Positions 5,896 to 7,900 of a DNA stretch of 7,900 nt are shown in pieces (positions within the stretch are counted from its first letter, which is position 1; every line of letters starts with the position of its first letter). The position numbers and the translations under genes are program-made. Origin of the DNA: Actinomycetes bacterium (GTDB lineage Bacteria > Actinomycetota > Humimicrobiia > JAHJRV01). The notes under the pieces are model-generated. The model did not search any database. It saw only the letters and a program-made list of their open reading frames with translations, and had not been told where the DNA came from. The stretch is from contig DAOWJR010000027.1 of the NCBI GenBank assembly GCA_030640275.1, forward strand, positions 1-7,900, given 5' to 3'.

Positions 5896-7515
5896 ATGTT
5901 TGAGCAAACTGGACTCTTTTCCGAACTAATGTCAGAAAAATCTAGAGAATCTGAAAGAAGAAAAGCAAATTTAGAAAAACTTATAAGAATAGCTTCAGAT
6001 TTTGAGAGAACAAAAGCAGAAGCATCTTTTAACAGTTTCATGCTTTACTTAAGGGAAGTTCTAAAGGCAGCTGAGCTTGAACCTGAAGAACTTGTACCAG
6101 GTATTGGAGATGATGTTAAAGTTATGTCCATTCATGCTGCTAAGGGATTGGAGTTTCCAATTGTATTTGTTCCTATGTTATGTGAGGGTGACTTTCCAGA
6201 TTTAAGAATAAGTTACAGTCCATATAGGACTCCATTATCTCTAAGAGGAGATGCCCAGTATCTTCCTGATATGGAAAATTATATAAGTAAGTCTAAATAC
6301 AGAAATGCACTAAAAGAAATTGCTCTTGAGGAGGAAAGAAGACTTTTTTATGTTGCTTGTACACGTGCAAAAGATAGATTGTATCTTTCTTACTCTCCTT
6401 TTATCAGAGAGAATAAAAAGCCTAAAAAAATATCTCGATTCTTAGAAACTACCTTAAATAAAAGATTGGTAGAAATATTGGGAGAGGATATAAGGGAAAA
6501 ATTAAAGGTAATGGAAAATCCAATGCTTCAAGCTGAATACAGAGTTAAGAGAAAAAGAAGGGGATGGTTAGAAGATATAGAAGAAATAAATTTAGCTGAT
6601 TTTGTAGAAAAAGATCAATCAACAGATGAAATTGAAAAAAAATTGAAATCAACCTTTCCTGAAATAACAATTTCCAAACAGATAAGAGATGAAGCATTGG
6701 ATAAAGAGATAGAAATAAAAAATGTTATAGATACTGGTAAAAAAAGGATATATAGAAGAGGAGGGAAAAAATTCACTCTTCATTCACCAACATTTAGTTA
6801 CTCAGCTTTATCAATTTATAAGAATTGCGCTAAAAGATATTTCTGGACTTATGTTCAACCACTTCCGACACCAAATCGTTTATCAATTAAAGTAGGAAAT
6901 TTAATACATCAAGCAATTGAAAGATCAATAATTGAAAAAACTGAACTTGAGAAATTAGATTTTCCAATTGGATGGGGTGAGAGTCTAAGTTGGGGTGAGA
7001 TATTAAGTGGAGAAGACCTTATATATGAAGAGAGAATCCCGGGTATTAAAAAGATGATGAAAAATTACTTGCTCAGTCGCTTCTCAAAAATAGATGAGAA
7101 TATATTAGCAGTAGAACAGCTTTTTAATTTAAAAATAAATAATTATATTATCAGGGGATTTATGGACAGAATTCAGAAAGTAGATAACGGATTTTATGAG
7201 ATAGTTGATTTTAAAAGTGGTAAAAAGCCTGCTGATTTTAATTTAAATGAAAACCTCCAATTAAAAATATATTCATTAGCTCTTAGCGAATTATATAAAA
7301 TATCTCCAGAAAAGATTAAATGCACTTTATTTTTCTTAGGAGATGGAATTGAGAAATCAATCATATATTTAAAGAAGGAACTTTTAAAAACAAAAAGGGA
7401 AATTAAAAGACTTATCAAAAATATAGAGAAATCAAAATTTAATGCGAATCCAAGTCCTCAAAACTGTGCAAAATGTGATTTTTACAATATATGTAAAGAC
7501 CACTATATAAAATAA
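5896..7515 (+). CDS. UvrD-like helicase C-terminal part plus RecB-type PD-(D/E)XK nuclease (C-terminal half of split gene)
   Basis: This 539-residue frame, numbered from the first in-frame ATG, carries what the preceding fragment lacks. Motif V is MSIHAAKGLEF (77-87) and motif VI is EERRLFYVACTRAKD (146-160) with arginine finger R157, all consensus. The nuclease follows: C311 in YKNCAKRYF, H338 in GNLIHQAIE, D424 in GFMD, D438-F-K440 in VDFKSG, Q455/Y459, then CxxCx5C (C524, C527, C533) for an Fe-S cluster. The coding sense actually begins at 5776, and the ATG at 5896 is internal to a 2B helix region with no ribosome site, so it is probably not a genuine start. As a separate protein it might supply nuclease but not ATPase activity. 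An 18-base tandem duplication sits between the nuclease His and the GFMD motif. Confidence 0.87.
   Translation: MFEQTGLFSELMSEKSRESERRKANLEKLIRIASDFERTKAEASFNSFMLYLREVLKAAELEPEELVPGIGDDVKVMSIHAAKGLEFPIVFVPMLCEGDFPDLRISYSPYRTPLSLRGDAQYLPDMENYISKSKYRNALKEIALEEERRLFYVACTRAKDRLYLSYSPFIRENKKPKKISRFLETTLNKRLVEILGEDIREKLKVMENPMLQAEYRVKRKRRGWLEDIEEINLADFVEKDQSTDEIEKKLKSTFPEITISKQIRDEALDKEIEIKNVIDTGKKRIYRRGGKKFTLHSPTFSYSALSIYKNCAKRYFWTYVQPLPTPNRLSIKVGNLIHQAIERSIIEKTELEKLDFPIGWGESLSWGEILSGEDLIYEERIPGIKKMMKNYLLSRFSKIDENILAVEQLFNLKINNYIIRGFMDRIQKVDNGFYEIVDFKSGKKPADFNLNENLQLKIYSLALSELYKISPEKIKCTLFFLGDGIEKSIIYLKKELLKTKREIKRLIKNIEKSKFNANPSPQNCAKCDFYNICKDHYIK
6973..7008 (+). repeat. Imperfect 18-base tandem duplication inside the nuclease coding region
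   Basis: Two adjacent 18-base units (6973-6990 and 6991-7008) match at 15 positions; both begin TGGGGTGAGA. They keep the frame and encode WGESLS then WGEILS. The site is a variable stretch between the nuclease motif-I histidine and the GFMD aspartate, so the two extra turns of sequence are likely tolerated as a surface loop. Confidence 0.75.
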
Positions 7516-7520
7516 CTAAA

Positions 7521-7650
7521 TTGTCATTCTGAACCACCAGAGGTGGTGAAGAATCTCCTTTTGAACATTATAGAATCTAAAAAATGGGAATATTTTCATT
7601 AGTATTACGCAAGAGATTCTTGCCAGCCTAAAGGGTGCTAAGAATGACAA
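7521..7650. repeat. Palindromic intergenic repeat (MITE/REP-like, TTGTCATTCT...AGAATGACAA)
   Basis: The outer inverted arms are TTGTCATTCT (7521-7530) and AGAATGACAA (7641-7650), a perfect 10-base match. Inner arms AAGAATCTC (7549-7557) and GAGATTCTT (7613-7621) are a perfect 9-base match. Each outer/inner pair encloses about 18-19 more variable bases, and a central spacer of 55 bases separates the two half-sites. GTCATTCTGA...GAAGAATCT modules of this kind recur as dispersed intergenic repeats in many bacterial genomes; that parallel is from memory, and only one copy is in view. It begins 5 bases after the helicase-nuclease stop and may also act as a long RNA stem that ends or protects the operon transcript. 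It carries no coding frame of note. Confidence 0.8.
7526..7554 (+). repeat. Hairpin in the left half of the palindromic repeat
   Basis: ACCACC (7533-7538) and GGTGGT (7542-7547) pair perfectly around the loop AGA. The outer ATTCT (7526-7530) pairs with AGAAT (7550-7554) across a symmetric GA/GA internal loop, which in RNA could form tandem sheared G-A pairs. The matching right-half module (7616-7645) has the same ATTCT/AGAAT outer pair but only an imperfect inner stem (CAGCC, TAAA, GGGTG). Confidence 0.6.
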
Positions 7651-7678
7651 GCTAATAATTTTTCCTTATTTTTTATGT

Positions 7679-7684
7679 TATAAT
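7679..7684 (+). promoter_or_regulatory. Possible -10 element (TATAAT) for the carbonic-anhydrase-like gene
   Basis: An exact TATAAT lies 46 bases before the ATG at 7731, just after the palindromic repeat. No TTGACA-like hexamer occurs at the right spacing upstream, and the region is so A/T-rich that a chance match is quite possible. A T-rich run at 7659-7674 precedes it. Confidence 0.3.
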
Positions 7685-7730
7685 TTCACAATAATTTATT
7701 TATAAAAATCTTTATTTTAAATATTAAAAA

Positions 7731-7900
7731 ATGATTGAAAAATATCTGAAAAATAACCCTGAATTAGGAAAAGAAATTTATATATCACCTGATGCAAAGG
7801 TAATTGGCAAAGTTAAGATAGGTGAGCATGTAAGTATATGGCCAGGTGCTATAGTAAGGGGAGATATAAATAAAATAATAATTGGTAATTATTCTAACAT
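7731..7900 (+). CDS. Gamma-class carbonic-anhydrase-like hexapeptide-repeat protein, N-terminal 56 residues
   Basis: The frame runs off the window end. After a short lead (MIEKYLKNNPELGKEIYISP) come left-handed beta-helix hexapeptide turns: VIGKVK, IGEHVS, IWPGAI, VRGDIN, KIIIGN. The IWPGAIVRGD block (36-45) with R43 and D45 is the signature of the gamma-CA/YrdA/PaaY family, which forms trimers binding metal between subunits. The metal-binding histidines lie beyond the edge, so true carbonic anhydrase activity cannot be judged. The start is fixed by an in-frame TAA two codons upstream, and its leader ATTAAAAAATGA is identical to that of the first helicase gene. It is separated from the helicase operon by the palindromic repeat and is probably transcribed independently. 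Confidence 0.88.
   Translation, partial: MIEKYLKNNPELGKEIYISPDAKVIGKVKIGEHVSIWPGAIVRGDINKIIIGNYSN

Larger units (their letters stand above)
4216..7515 (+). pseudogene. Second AdnB/AddA-like helicase-nuclease, whole gene interrupted by one nonsense codon
   Basis: Both fragments are in the same frame and together give all SF1A motifs followed by a complete nuclease, the same layout and length class (1099 codons) as the 1019-residue neighbour. In AdnAB-type enzymes two such subunits form a heterodimer, one serving as lead motor. Here this gene has the consensus motor, so it would be the likelier lead subunit. There are no frameshifts, and only one stop, which points to a recent mutation, strain polymorphism or sequence error rather than long decay. 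Readthrough of the UAA is possible but UAA followed by U is not a typical readthrough context. Confidence 0.75.

Noticed and set aside
7521..7650. CRISPR repeat or tRNA-like structure in the palindromic region
   Set aside because: There are only two half-sites, in inverted orientation and with different interiors, no repeat-spacer periodicity, and no cloverleaf or T-loop sequence.

Overview
This is a low-GC window, rich in AGA/AGG arginine and ATA isoleucine codons. It most likely comes from a bacterium, because paired UvrD-type helicase/RecB-type nuclease genes are a bacterial hallmark. I cannot name the phylum. The start codons at 885 (-), 1135, 4216 and 7731 lack a recognisable Shine-Dalgarno sequence and sit in A/T-rich leaders. 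That fits a lineage with SD-independent or leaderless initiation, for example Bacteroidetes-like groups or an uncultivated candidate phylum.

Region 1 (1 to about 990, minus strand) is one end of an IS200/IS605-family element. It holds a complete Y1 transposase gene (tnpA, 475-885), which overlaps by 4 bases the start of tnpB (478 leftward, cut by the window edge), and a left-end hairpin at 916-942. In the transposase, the first histidine of the HUH metal site is replaced by asparagine.

Region 2 (886-1134) is the non-coding stretch between the divergent tnpA and the first helicase gene. It contains the IS end, A/T-rich DNA and small inverted repeats.

Region 3 (1135-7515, plus strand) is a two-gene operon. 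Each gene encodes an N-terminal UvrD/Rep (SF1A) motor joined to a C-terminal PD-(D/E)XK nuclease with a four-cysteine Fe-S pattern. The arrangement recalls the AdnA/AdnB (or AddA/AddB) double-strand-break resection nucleases. The first protein (1019 aa) has a degenerate motif VI, with lysine in place of the arginine finger. The second gene has every canonical motor and nuclease motif, but a single in-frame TAA at 5773-5775 splits it. The helicase front half (4216-5775) is thus cut off from motifs V/VI and the nuclease (5776-7515, first in-frame ATG at 5896). It reads as a recently inactivated gene, a sequencing or strain variant, or less likely a recoded or split gene. If both proteins were made they would be expected to work as a heterodimeric helicase-nuclease that processes DNA ends for recombination and degrades foreign DNA.

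Region 4 (7516-7730) holds a 130-base palindromic repeat with arms of the TTGTCATTCT...AAGAATCTC type, probably a small dispersed (MITE/REP-like) element, then an A/T-rich leader. Region 5 (7731 to the edge) is the start of a gamma-class carbonic-anhydrase-like left-handed beta-helix protein. No tRNA, rRNA or CRISPR array is visible.
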